Source: Polynucleobacter sp. HIN11 (GTDB taxonomy: Bacteria; Pseudomonadota; Gammaproteobacteria; Burkholderiales; Burkholderiaceae). Taken from it: DNA of 64,000 nucleotides. Both the position numbers and the translations under genes were made by a program. Every line of letters starts with the position of its first letter. The stretch's first letter is position 1. Below, piece after piece: positions 33,017-41,246 of the stretch. Where the stretch lies: NCBI RefSeq assembly GCF_030297675.1, contig NZ_AP028142.1, positions 248,001-312,000 of the forward strand. The letters run 5' to 3'. The notes beneath the pieces are model-generated. The model searched no databases, was not told the origin of the DNA, and was given only the letters and a program-made list of their open reading frames with translations.

Positions 33017-33997
33017 TTGGCAAACGATCTTCAGCAAAAAATCTACATCGCGGGCCACCGGGGTATGGTCGGATCAGCCATTGCGCGCGAGTTAGAGCGC
33101 CAAGGGTATACCAATCTGATTTATCGCACACACCAAGAATTGGACCTTACCAATCAAGCCGCGGTTCGTCATTTTTTTGAGACCGAAAAACCCGATCAGG
33201 TGTATTTAGCCGCAGCCAAGGTAGGCGGGATTTATGCCAATAACACCTATCCTGCGCAATTTATTTATGAGAACCTGATGGTGCAAAACAACGTAATTCA
33301 TCAGGCGTTTGTGAGCGGCGTTAAAAAACTCTTGTTTTTAGGCTCAAGCTGTATTTATCCCAAGTTAGCCCCGCAACCCATGGCGGAGGATGTACTCTTG
33401 ACTGGGAAGCTCGAGCCCACTAATGAACCCTATGCGATTGCCAAAATTGCAGGAATCAAAATGTGCGAAAGTTATAACCGCCAATACGGCAAAAGTCATG
33501 GGGTGGACTATCGCTCGGTGATGCCAACCAATCTGTATGGCCCAGGGGATAATTACCATCCCGAAAATAGCCACGTGATTCCGGCACTCATTCGGCGTTT
33601 TCATGAGGCGAAGATCAATCGCTCACCCGAGGTCACGATTTGGGGAACTGGTACTCCTAAGCGTGAATTTTTATATGTCGATGATATGGCTGCTGCCAGC
33701 GTGTTTGTCATGCAGCTCGATCCACTAGCCTATGAGGCGCAAACTGAAACCATGCAAAGCCATATCAATGTGGGTTTTGGTAGCGATATCACCATTGCAC
33801 AATTAGCCGATGCGATTGCCAAAGCAACTGGCTATCAAGGTCAGATTACCTTTGATCCGACAAAACCGGATGGATCGCCGCGCAAACTCATGGACTCTAA
33901 ACGATTAAACCGTCTAGGGTGGAGCCCTAAGGTTGGGTTGGAAGAGGGTCTGGCCACTGCTTATGACGAGTACGTGAAGCTGGATTTACGAAAATAG
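33017..33997 (+). CDS. fcl: GDP-L-fucose synthase
   Basis: The 326-residue epimerase-reductase converts GDP-4-keto-6-deoxymannose to GDP-L-fucose. The NADP motif GHRGMVGSAIARELE is at residues 9-23; the catalytic block LGSSCIYPKLAPQP is near residue 108 and YAIAKIAGIKMCESY near 138. The start is TTG 33017, since the family N-terminus begins just there. It lies 82 bases after gmd, with the tandem repeat between. Confidence 0.96.
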   Translation: MANDLQQKIYIAGHRGMVGSAIARELERQGYTNLIYRTHQELDLTNQAAVRHFFETEKPDQVYLAAAKVGGIYANNTYPAQFIYENLMVQNNVIHQAFVSGVKKLLFLGSSCIYPKLAPQPMAEDVLLTGKLEPTNEPYAIAKIAGIKMCESYNRQYGKSHGVDYRSVMPTNLYGPGDNYHPENSHVIPALIRRFHEAKINRSPEVTIWGTGTPKREFLYVDDMAAASVFVMQLDPLAYEAQTETMQSHINVGFGSDITIAQLADAIAKATGYQGQITFDPTKPDGSPRKLMDSKRLNRLGWSPKVGLEEGLATAYDEYVKLDLRK

Positions 33998-34100
33998 CCC
34001 CAAAAGCACCCTTTGCGACGCATCGAGCCACTAAGGGTCATCCGATCACTTCGTGGTTTTAAAATTTAGAATGATTTTGAAATTGATCCATTAAGACATA

Positions 34101-35120
34101 ATGAAGAGCGCGTTTCGCACCGACCACATCCTATTGCGGATTCTCTTTGGCCGACGCTGGAGAGAAAAAGTGTGGGCATCCAAAGCGGATGTAGCTCAAT
34201 TACATGCTCACATCACGGCGACCACGACTCCATTTTTAATCAATCTGGATAGGGTAAAACGCATCAAGCTTTCCTTAAATACCCCAAACCCAGCGTATAA
34301 CCCCAGTTTATTAAAAATACCCAATGGCTATTTGATGATCGCACGATCGAGTGCAGTCCATGTATTTAATGACCGCGTCTGCGTGACGAATCCCGATGCT
34401 CCCAAAGATGTCAATTATGTGATGTGGCTAGATGCGCAACTGAATATCATCAAATACGACGTTCTGGATGAATCATTGTTGAGTAAGGATGAATCGGGTT
34501 GGACCTCTGCTCTTGAAGATATTCGACTATTTGACTGGAAGGGTGGGGTGTGGGGCATTGCCGCCATTGGTAATCGTGCGGCGGGCGCCATTGGGCAGGT
34601 TATGGTTCAGCTTGATGGACATCGGATTACTCAGTATCAGGTCTTGCCGTCGCCACGAGGGCAGAAAGTAGAAAAGAACTGGATTCCAGTTGCCCATGCA
34701 TCGCAGTTAAAGTTGATTTATAGCGTAGAGCCTTTGCAGATTCTCTCGATGCACTCTCCCATGGAGCCAATCCACTTGCCAGATAACTTTGATTCGGTAG
34801 CGGCTGAAGTACCCTATCCGTACCGCGGGGGATCAAATTTAGTGCCATATGCCGAAGGGTATTTGGCACTGGTGCATTCAGCCCCAATCGCTTATCAAGG
34901 CGCTCGGATGTACACCCATCATTTTGTGCTCTTTAGCCCCGATCTTCAGATCATTGAAATTAGTAGACCTTTTTTCATCGAACATATCGGAATTGAGATT
35001 GTGGTGAGTATGGTCTTGCATGATGATGGTGTCATCATTTCCTATGGTGTTGGGGATCGACTCTGCCGCCTACTCAAGATTCCCCATGACGTGATCGAAA
35101 AATTTATTTCAAATGAATAA
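34101..35120 (+). CDS. Unknown protein, possibly a five-bladed beta-propeller enzyme
   Basis: I do not recognise a definite family in these 339 residues. There is no signal peptide or membrane helix. Strand-rich blocks recur: NPAYNPSLLKIPNGYLMIAR (near residue 63), EDIRLFDWKGGVWGIAAIGN, VEKNWIPVAHASQLKLIYSV, SNLVPYAEGYLALVHSAP and DDGVIISYGVGDRLCRLLKI. This arrangement resembles the GH130/GT108-type propeller, where residues of the EDxR and EKNW-type blocks lie near the active site. A mannosyltransferase or phosphorylase role would fit the locus but is a guess. Its end overlaps the ligase gene by eight bases. Confidence 0.45.
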   Translation: MKSAFRTDHILLRILFGRRWREKVWASKADVAQLHAHITATTTPFLINLDRVKRIKLSLNTPNPAYNPSLLKIPNGYLMIARSSAVHVFNDRVCVTNPDAPKDVNYVMWLDAQLNIIKYDVLDESLLSKDESGWTSALEDIRLFDWKGGVWGIAAIGNRAAGAIGQVMVQLDGHRITQYQVLPSPRGQKVEKNWIPVAHASQLKLIYSVEPLQILSMHSPMEPIHLPDNFDSVAAEVPYPYRGGSNLVPYAEGYLALVHSAPIAYQGARMYTHHFVLFSPDLQIIEISRPFFIEHIGIEIVVSMVLHDDGVIISYGVGDRLCRLLKIPHDVIEKFISNE

Positions 35121-36495
35121 ATTTCTAACTCTTGATCGATTAGGCTTATATCTGATCGTTTTAAGCAGTGCTCTTCTGGGAATCTGGGCTGTTAAAGATA
35201 CAATTGCGTTACGCAATATCTTGCTCGTGAGTGGAACTTTAATTTCTATTTATTACATCGCTCAAAAATGGCGGGAAAGAAGGCTCAAAGAACAATACAC
35301 CCTTTTTAGTGTATTGCCTATTATGTTTGTAGCGCTTACCTTCGTCTGGGTAATTGTTCATTATCTATTTTTTTCACTTGATCCTATTGAGCAGTTTAAG
35401 GAAATGAAAAGTACATGGTTACGCGCTTTCATGGCATCGATTGTTGGTCTAGCAACCGGACTTACACTAAGAAATCGTCCCAGTCGACTTAATCTATTGT
35501 GGCTAGGTATTTTGATTGCTTTTTTAGCACTTTTTTCACAATATATCCCAAGAGCCCTAGCGCAAAACAAACTACTCGTGCCTGATTATGATCATTACTT
35601 GTTTCATTTGAAGATCAATACCGTGCTCATGGGGATGATATTGATTGCAGGTATTGATGGAGCACTACTAGATCATCTAAGGGCAATCCAATATCGCTGG
35701 AAAGAGTTAAGGATTATGTATCTTGTTTATTGGCTACTTGGTACCGCCTTGGCATTGTGGGCATTTGTTTACATCGTCGATGCTCGTAACGGTATTGGCT
35801 TATCAACGATTTTGTATGGCTTCTGGTTTCTTTGTGCACTCGTTTTTTTTATTCGTAGTCAGCAACGTTCTCTAAACTTAAAAAGTTTATTAGCACTCTT
35901 GATTGCAAGCCTTGGCTTAAGCGTAGTTTTGTACTTTGCGTATCTACAAATGACTGTCAACAAGGGTTGGCATACTTTATTTGCGGATGCCAAAGTGGCA
36001 GTGCAAATTGATCGATATCCCAATTGGCAAAACCCTACCCAAATGGGTTACCCTAAACGCGAGGACGGAAAATCAGTCGCTGCCAATACTTATGAGCGAG
36101 TCGCGTGGGCAACAGCGGGAACCAGGGCCATCATGTCTTATCCACAGGGCGTTGGTACGCTAAGCTACCCGTTTGCAAAACATCCAAATGCCCCACCAAA
36201 AATGGAAATAGGCCCAAACTCCCCGGGGATTGCAACACACAGTGGTTGGGTGGAGCTGGGGCTTGCTTTTGGTGTTCCCATGCTTGGCTTGATTTTCACT
36301 GCCCTGTTGATGGTATTCATTCGGGCGGCGCGTCATGCGTACCCCGCCCGAATGACCGTGTTGGGTTTTGTGGTACTTATTTTTTGTCTATATACTGTAG
36401 GAGAAGTTACAGTTCAACACGGTATTGAAATTCTTTATTATTTTTTGGCACTCCTTCCCGCATTGCTTTTTACTAAACAAAGAAATTCTTATTAA
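35113..36495 (+). CDS. waaL: O-antigen ligase family protein (WaaL-like)
   Basis: The 460-residue polytopic membrane protein has about 10-12 hydrophobic segments and one large periplasmic loop (about residues 275-390). The end of the loop has THSGWVELGLAFGVPMLGL, matching the H-x-x-x-x-x-x-x-G region of the Wzy_C/WaaL family. WaaL joins polymerised O-antigen to lipid A-core in the periplasm. A polymerase role is possible, but a separate Wzy candidate exists at 44732. Base composition is more AT-rich than upstream genes. No gene shares its transcript beyond the short overlap upstream. Confidence 0.75.
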   Translation: MNKFLTLDRLGLYLIVLSSALLGIWAVKDTIALRNILLVSGTLISIYYIAQKWRERRLKEQYTLFSVLPIMFVALTFVWVIVHYLFFSLDPIEQFKEMKSTWLRAFMASIVGLATGLTLRNRPSRLNLLWLGILIAFLALFSQYIPRALAQNKLLVPDYDHYLFHLKINTVLMGMILIAGIDGALLDHLRAIQYRWKELRIMYLVYWLLGTALALWAFVYIVDARNGIGLSTILYGFWFLCALVFFIRSQQRSLNLKSLLALLIASLGLSVVLYFAYLQMTVNKGWHTLFADAKVAVQIDRYPNWQNPTQMGYPKREDGKSVAANTYERVAWATAGTRAIMSYPQGVGTLSYPFAKHPNAPPKMEIGPNSPGIATHSGWVELGLAFGVPMLGLIFTALLMVFIRAARHAYPARMTVLGFVVLIFCLYTVGEVTVQHGIEILYYFLALLPALLFTKQRNSY

Positions 36496-36560
36496 TAAAT
36501 CGTTAGTTAAATAATCAGTAATATTTTATTTACGAAATATTTTTAAACCGAGGTTCGTGA

Positions 36561-37415
36561 GTGAGTAATCTTTCAAAAGTAAATGAAACTGATTTATCCG
36601 AGTCGGAGATTTCTCTTCTCGACATCATTGAGTTCATCCAAGAGTCCTGGAAAACCATTGTCGGCTTCATAATCCTCGGTATCGCTGGTGCCGCCCTTTT
36701 CTTTTGGGTGGTCCCTAAGCAGTACGAAGCTAGCGCTCAAATCAAGATGGCGCAGATCGCAAACGTCAACAACAACAACAACAACATTAACCCCCTGGGC
36801 ATCAATGTCGAGGAGCCCCAGGCGTTGATTGCCCGCATGGCGCTGCCGACCTCCTACCCTAAGGAGACCATCGCGCTCTGCGGCCTGACAGACGAAAAGG
36901 ACGCCGACGCCCAACTTGCAAAAAAAGTGAAGCTCAGCATCCCCAGGGGGGTGGGCGGGACCGTGGACCTTAAGGTTCGTGACGCCTCCAAAGAGATCAC
37001 GCAGACCTGCGCAAATGCCGTCTACCAGCTCATCAAGACGAGCCAGGCCCAGCTAGTCGCCCCCTACATCGACGAGGCCAGCAAAAAATTGAAGATCGAG
37101 GAGGAGCGCCTAGCCCGCGCCACCCAGGTGATCGCCAAGGCTGATAAATCAGGCGCGGCCGTGAGTGCTGCCTACCTCGCCACCCGCGACGAGATCCGCT
37201 ACCTGCTCGATCAGATCTCGAACCTGCAAAGCATCATTACCGGCAACGAAAGCCGCGCCGCCCACCTCACCGCACCGATCTACCTAAAGGATGGGCCGGT
37301 CTTCCCCCAAAAGCGCAATAGCCTATTAATTGGCCTGCTGCTCGGGGGCTTTCTAGGTCTGATGTTGGCCCTAGCACGCAAGTGGTACCGATCGAACCGC
37401 GCGGTCCTTAATTGA
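36561..37415 (+). CDS. wzz: Wzz-type chain-length determinant protein
   Basis: The 284-residue protein (GTG start) has the Wzz layout: a cytoplasmic N-terminus with LDIIEFIQESWK, TM1 (about residues 33-52) followed by PKQYEASAQIKM, a coiled periplasmic domain, and PQKRNSLLIGLLLGG with TM2 (about 257-275). It controls polysaccharide chain length with Wzy. There is no kinase domain. The first periplasmic loop contains six consecutive asparagines encoded by (AAC)6 at 36768-36785. Codons are much more GC- and C-ending-rich than in flanking genes, suggesting separate ancestry. Confidence 0.88.
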   Translation: MSNLSKVNETDLSESEISLLDIIEFIQESWKTIVGFIILGIAGAALFFWVVPKQYEASAQIKMAQIANVNNNNNNINPLGINVEEPQALIARMALPTSYPKETIALCGLTDEKDADAQLAKKVKLSIPRGVGGTVDLKVRDASKEITQTCANAVYQLIKTSQAQLVAPYIDEASKKLKIEEERLARATQVIAKADKSGAAVSAAYLATRDEIRYLLDQISNLQSIITGNESRAAHLTAPIYLKDGPVFPQKRNSLLIGLLLGGFLGLMLALARKWYRSNRAVLN

Positions 37416-37690
37416 CACAGCGTCAAAAGGGTTAAAACCCCTGAGCCCCTTAAGAGCTCGCATTCCATTACATCTGAGGTACCCGGGGTTGTCTGTCGCC
37501 ACCCAAATATATTCCCTAAATCCCTTTGGCTGCGCGATTAAAGTAATCAACATCGCTCAAAATCAATTGACTCACCAAAAAAAGTAGAGCCTGAAAAAGT
37601 TGTTCATCACATGAACAAATGGTTATAATAATTTTAATCATTAACCCAACCCAGCACCCTTAACGGCACCAAGCCAAATAACAGAGCCCC
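37416..37690. other. Intergenic region between wzz and marR
   Basis: This 275-base stretch holds the marR promoter and operator (37600-37629). No reading frame of note is present. The first part is GC-rich like wzz; the part near the promoter is AT-rich. Confidence 0.5.
37600..37629 (+). promoter_or_regulatory. marR promoter with perfect operator over the -35 box
   Basis: TTGTTCAT (37600-37607) and ATGAACAA (37611-37618) are perfect inverted copies around CAC. The left arm includes a -35-like TTGTTC (37600-37605), and a perfect TATAAT -10 lies at 37624-37629 after an 18-base spacer. A regulator bound there would block RNA polymerase, so autorepression by the MarR protein is the simplest reading. 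Confidence 0.8.
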
Positions 37691-38176
37691 ATGACCGCAG
37701 CCGCCACCAATTATTCCCAAGAAGTACCTGTGCAGCCTACACAACAGTTGCCGGCGGAGGAGTCATTGCATTCAACCACGGGCTCCGAAGTCCAACTCAG
37801 GCTCCTTAGCCTCCTCGAGCAAAACCCTGCCTGGACCCAACGCCAATTGGCTGACGCCCTAGGGGTGAGCCTCGGTAAGACCAACTACTGCCTGCGCGCC
37901 TTAAGGGAAAAGGGCCTCGTCAAGTGGGGTAACTTCTCGCAAAATCCCGATAAGCTCCAGTACATTTACCTTCTAACCCCCAAGGGCGTCATTCAAAAGC
38001 TGCAGCTGACCACCCACTTTTTGCAGCGCAAGGAGCGCGAGTTCGAAGAGCTGCGTAGCGAGATCGCTCGCCTGCGTGCGCAGTTGGTCAACAGTAATTC
38101 AGACCACGTTGCCTTAGCACTGCCAGTCGAAAGTCCTCTGCTTAGCGCGAGTACTCCAGTGGGGCAAGCCACATGA
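37691..38176 (+). CDS. MarR-family EPS-associated transcriptional regulator
   Basis: The 161-residue protein has a winged helix-turn-helix (about residues 35-100) with a region from NPAWTQRQLADALGVSLGKT through LRALREKGLVKWGNF and IYLLTPKGV. A charged coiled coil (about 108-138, LQRKEREFEELRSEIARLR) follows, then a loose tail. This combination matches the EPS-associated MarR family found beside exopolysaccharide genes. Its own promoter carries a perfect inverted repeat. GC-rich codon use matches wzz but not the genes downstream. The stop overlaps a small ORF by ATGA. Confidence 0.88.
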   Translation: MTAAATNYSQEVPVQPTQQLPAEESLHSTTGSEVQLRLLSLLEQNPAWTQRQLADALGVSLGKTNYCLRALREKGLVKWGNFSQNPDKLQYIYLLTPKGVIQKLQLTTHFLQRKEREFEELRSEIARLRAQLVNSNSDHVALALPVESPLLSASTPVGQAT

Positions 38177-38352
38177 GGTGTCATGCGAATGGATTGCAGA
38201 GCATAACCGCCCGGGTGAGCGACGGTCTCTTAGGCGGATGGGAAGATGAGCTTGCCGCAACAGAATTTAGTGCAGCGGTTTTGCCGGCAGTATTATGCGG
38301 CACGAGAGCATACGCGCGGGATCGGGCATTAGCGAGCTTGAGGTTCCAATGA
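38173..38352 (+). CDS. Possible 59-residue protein coupled to marR
   Basis: ATG at 38173 overlaps the marR stop (ATGA) and opens 59 codons, ending at TGA 38350-38352. The product begins MRCHANGLQSITARVSDG and contains LGGWEDELAATEFSAAVL; it has no recognised domain. Codon use is GC-rich like marR, and the stop itself overlaps the next ATG. The double coupling suggests a real gene or a decayed one, but the frame is short and could be chance. Confidence 0.35.
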   Translation: MRCHANGLQSITARVSDGLLGGWEDELAATEFSAAVLPAVLCGTRAYARDRALASLRFQ

Positions 38353-38552
38353 AGCCTTCAATAAATCAAAAGATAGCTTTAGCGCTTATTAACAGAGCTC
38401 TTTATGAAGAATATAGTAGTTGGTATAGGTTATCGCCGCCCAAATTTAATTTTGCTTTCTCGGCACCATGCACATCTCTAGATTTCGCTCTTGAAAGGGT
38501 TTATTCTCTGAACCACCCAGGGCCTCCGATTGCTAATATTCATATCAAATAA
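38349..38552 (+). CDS. Possible 67-residue protein, second in the coupled pair
   Basis: ATG 38349 overlaps the preceding TGA (ATGA) and gives 67 codons, beginning MKPSINQKIALALINRALYE and ending GPPIANIHIK. No domain or signal is recognised. Composition becomes AT-rich here, unlike the previous ORF, so the boundary between the GC-rich island and the AT-rich segment falls at about this start. A frame starting at 38295 would overlap the previous ORF and is less attractive. Confidence 0.35.
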   Translation: MKPSINQKIALALINRALYEEYSSWYRLSPPKFNFAFSAPCTSLDFALERVYSLNHPGPPIANIHIK

Positions 38553-38788
38553 TGCCTTCAAGTCATGAGTCGTAATTATCAAAGCAACTCTGAATGAAGA
38601 GGGGTTAATCGCATATGAACCCCTCCTGGGTCAGAAAGAATTCTTTGATTCAGAAGTGCGGGTTAATTTAAAACGCTCATCGACTTAATCATTTTTAATT
38701 ATTAAGTGAATTAGCTCAATAACGTGAGGGCTAAGTTATATATGTGATTTATTTGGCGGTGATTCTTCGTTGCTTAATATGGGTAAAT
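38553..38788. other. Intergenic region before wzx
   Basis: No gene is seen in these 236 bases, apart from an unlikely GTG extension of wzx at 38744. A perfect 8-base inverted repeat with an 11-base loop lies at 38599-38625, and AAAGAATTCTTT, a 12-base palindrome, lies at about 38635-38646. Confidence 0.45.
38599..38625. repeat. Hairpin between the marR group and wzx
   Basis: GAGGGGTT (38599-38606) and AACCCCTC (38618-38625) pair perfectly. The stem is stable but no T-run follows, so a rho-independent terminator is not assured. It may end the marR transcript or act in the wzx leader. Confidence 0.5.
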
Positions 38789-40132
38789 ATGGGTAAATTT
38801 CGGTTTCATATAAAAAGATATTCTCAATTCAGCGTGTTGCTGCGTAAAATTTTTAAAGAGGCTGATGTTGTGCTGCCAATAATGCACAATAGTGCTTGGC
38901 TTTTTTTGGACAAGTTTCTTCGGTTGGGCTTGGGGACCATAATAGGCGCATGGATCGCCCGATATCTAGGGCCAGCCCAGTATGGAGAATTAGCATTTGT
39001 AATTGCTTATATAACAATATTCCAGGCAATTGCTAATTTAGGTTTGGATGGCATAGTGGTTCGGGATATTAGTCAATATAAAAGCAGGGCTAATATCTTG
39101 CTTGGAACTACCTTCGTCTTGCGTCTTTGGGCTGGCATTCTTTGTTGGATTGGGGCGGTTATTGCCATGGCTTGGGCAAATGGTTTTTATGACCTAAGTG
39201 TGAAGTTGACCATTTTGATTGGTGGTGCTTTGGTTTTTCAGGCTGCCGATACTGTTGACTTGTGGTTCCAAAGCCAAAGCCAAAGTAAGAGAACTGTGAT
39301 TGCCAAGTTTTTGGCTTATCTGGTTTCAAATGGTGTCAAAGTTGTACTTATTCTAATTAAAGCTCCAATCGAAGCTTTTGCAGTAGTTATAGTACTAGAG
39401 GGAATAATTGCTGCAATTGGATTATCGGTCGCATACAAAAAATTTCCTTGCGAAAAAAAATGGGAAGAAGTAAGAAGTCTTGGGTTTAAATTGATTCAAG
39501 AGAGCTGGCCATTTATTATTGGCGGGATTTCGATAATGGTTTACATGCGCGTAGATCAAATTATGATTAAAGAAATGCTCGGCGCTCGTCAGTTGGGTAT
39601 TTATGCTGCAGTACTACCGCTTGCCACACTGTGGCAAGTTTTCCCAGTAATCTTGAATTTGAGCTTGGCGCCGTATGTTGCTCGAAAAAAGGCTGAAAGT
39701 GAAGCTGCTTATTGGGGTGCTTTGGAGGGAATTTTTAAACTATATAGTTTTATTGGTTGGTTGGCATGTATCGTAACTTTGCTCTTTGGCGGTTCGGTTA
39801 TTCAACTCCTTTACGGAGTAGATTACCAAGAAGGGGTTATTGTTTTAGCTATATATGTCTTCACAAATCTTTTTATTAATATGGGTATGGCTCAAGTTCT
39901 TTGGATGCTTAATGAACAAAAGTCGCTAATCAGTCTTTTGAATACTTTAGTAGGTGCTATAGTGTGTATTGCAGGAAACTATTTCGTTATTCCACTCTTT
40001 GGAATATCGGGAGTTGCATTTGTAGCCGTATTATCTACTTTAAGTTCAGCGGTACTGACAAATTTAATGTTTTCCAGACGCATATTCTTTGTTCAAATTA
40101 ATAGTTTGATAACTCCACGTTTAAAATTTTAA
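38789..40132 (+). CDS. wzx: Wzx-type polysaccharide flippase
   Basis: The polytopic membrane protein has about 12 hydrophobic segments and starts its fold with NSAWLFLDKFLRLGLG and ARYLGPAQYGELAF, the typical Wzx/RfbX beginning. It moves undecaprenyl-linked repeat units across the inner membrane. I use ATG 38789 (447 residues); ATG 38882, just before the fold, is an alternative. Base composition is AT-rich, unlike uxs downstream, which follows after 11 bases. Confidence 0.88.
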   Translation: MGKFRFHIKRYSQFSVLLRKIFKEADVVLPIMHNSAWLFLDKFLRLGLGTIIGAWIARYLGPAQYGELAFVIAYITIFQAIANLGLDGIVVRDISQYKSRANILLGTTFVLRLWAGILCWIGAVIAMAWANGFYDLSVKLTILIGGALVFQAADTVDLWFQSQSQSKRTVIAKFLAYLVSNGVKVVLILIKAPIEAFAVVIVLEGIIAAIGLSVAYKKFPCEKKWEEVRSLGFKLIQESWPFIIGGISIMVYMRVDQIMIKEMLGARQLGIYAAVLPLATLWQVFPVILNLSLAPYVARKKAESEAAYWGALEGIFKLYSFIGWLACIVTLLFGGSVIQLLYGVDYQEGVIVLAIYVFTNLFINMGMAQVLWMLNEQKSLISLLNTLVGAIVCIAGNYFVIPLFGISGVAFVAVLSTLSSAVLTNLMFSRRIFFVQINSLITPRLKF

Positions 40133-40143
40133 ATAAGACTGGA

Positions 40144-41079
40144 GTGAACAAAATCCTCATCACTGGTGGCGCTGGCTTTTTGGGCTCTCACCTGACTGAG
40201 CGCTTACTACGTGAGGGTAATGATGTTTTGGTAGTGGATAACTTTTTTACTGGCAACAAACAGAACCTTGCGCACTTGATGGGTAACCCTAATTTGGAGA
40301 TCATGCGCCATGATGTGACCTTTCCTTTGTATGTCGAGGTCAATCAGATCTATAACTTGGCGTGTCCCGCCTCTCCAGTGCATTACCAATACGATCCCGT
40401 GCAAACCACCAAAACTAGCGTACATGGCGCCATTAATATGCTGGGTTTGGCGAAGCGCACGAGAGCACGTATTTTGCAAGCCTCTACGAGTGAGGTCTAT
40501 GGTGATCCAGAGGTGCATCCTCAACCCGAGGGCTATTGGGGTAGGGTGAATCCGATTGGCATTCGGTCCTGTTATGACGAGGGTAAGCGCTGTGCTGAAA
40601 CCCTATTTTTTGACTACTTTCGCCAACACCAAACCGATATCAAAGTGGTCCGTATCTTCAACACCTATGGACCAAGGATGCATCCTAATGATGGCCGGGT
40701 CGTGAGTAACTTTATCGTACAGGCCTTGCAAGGTAAAGACATCACGATTTATGGAGACGGTTCTCAGACCCGAAGTTTTTGCTATGTCGATGACCTAATC
40801 GACGCCATGGTCAGAATGATGAACTCAGAGAAGGGTTTTACTGGCCCCGTTAATATTGGCAACCCCGGAGAGTTCACCATGCTCGAGCTTGCCGAGATGG
40901 TTCTCAAGCTTTCTGGCAGTAAATCCAAGATTATTCATCAACCATTGCCATCGGATGATCCGAAGCAGCGTCAGCCCAATATTGATTTAGCTAAAGCCAA
41001 ATTAGGGTGGGAGCCCAAGGTATCCCTTGAGGATGGCCTGAAAGAAACGATTGCTTATTTTAAGAAGGTTGTTAATTGA
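40144..41079 (+). CDS. UDP-glucuronate decarboxylase (UDP-xylose synthase)
   Basis: The 311-residue SDR enzyme (GTG start) reads GGAGFLGSHLTERLL at the NAD site. It contains NLACPASPVHYQYDPVQTTK, the catalytic STSEVYG block, YDEGKRCAETL with the Tyr/Lys pair and RIFNTYGPRMHPNDGRVVSN. These are signatures of UDP-xylose synthase, which decarboxylates UDP-glucuronate. No UDP-glucose dehydrogenase is in the window, so UDP-glucuronate must come from elsewhere. The codon use is closer to the core chromosome than that of wzx before it. Confidence 0.92.
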   Translation: MNKILITGGAGFLGSHLTERLLREGNDVLVVDNFFTGNKQNLAHLMGNPNLEIMRHDVTFPLYVEVNQIYNLACPASPVHYQYDPVQTTKTSVHGAINMLGLAKRTRARILQASTSEVYGDPEVHPQPEGYWGRVNPIGIRSCYDEGKRCAETLFFDYFRQHQTDIKVVRIFNTYGPRMHPNDGRVVSNFIVQALQGKDITIYGDGSQTRSFCYVDDLIDAMVRMMNSEKGFTGPVNIGNPGEFTMLELAEMVLKLSGSKSKIIHQPLPSDDPKQRQPNIDLAKAKLGWEPKVSLEDGLKETIAYFKKVVN

Positions 41080-41246
41080 TCATAATAGATGTCGTCGCAC
41101 TGTTTTAATTTTGAGCAGATTGGACTCTGCTGTCAGGATATTTTTGCAATATGCTCAGAAAGTATGCACCACTCTATATGGGACATGGTAACCTAAGAAA
41201 AACCAAATAGAGAGGATACGGTCATCTGAAGAACTACTGATTTAGT

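Noticed and set aside
41080..41246. Gap after the UDP-xylose synthase gene as a possible insertion-sequence remnant
   Set aside because: No transposase fragment or flanking inverted repeats could be read; no mobile element is recognised anywhere in the window.
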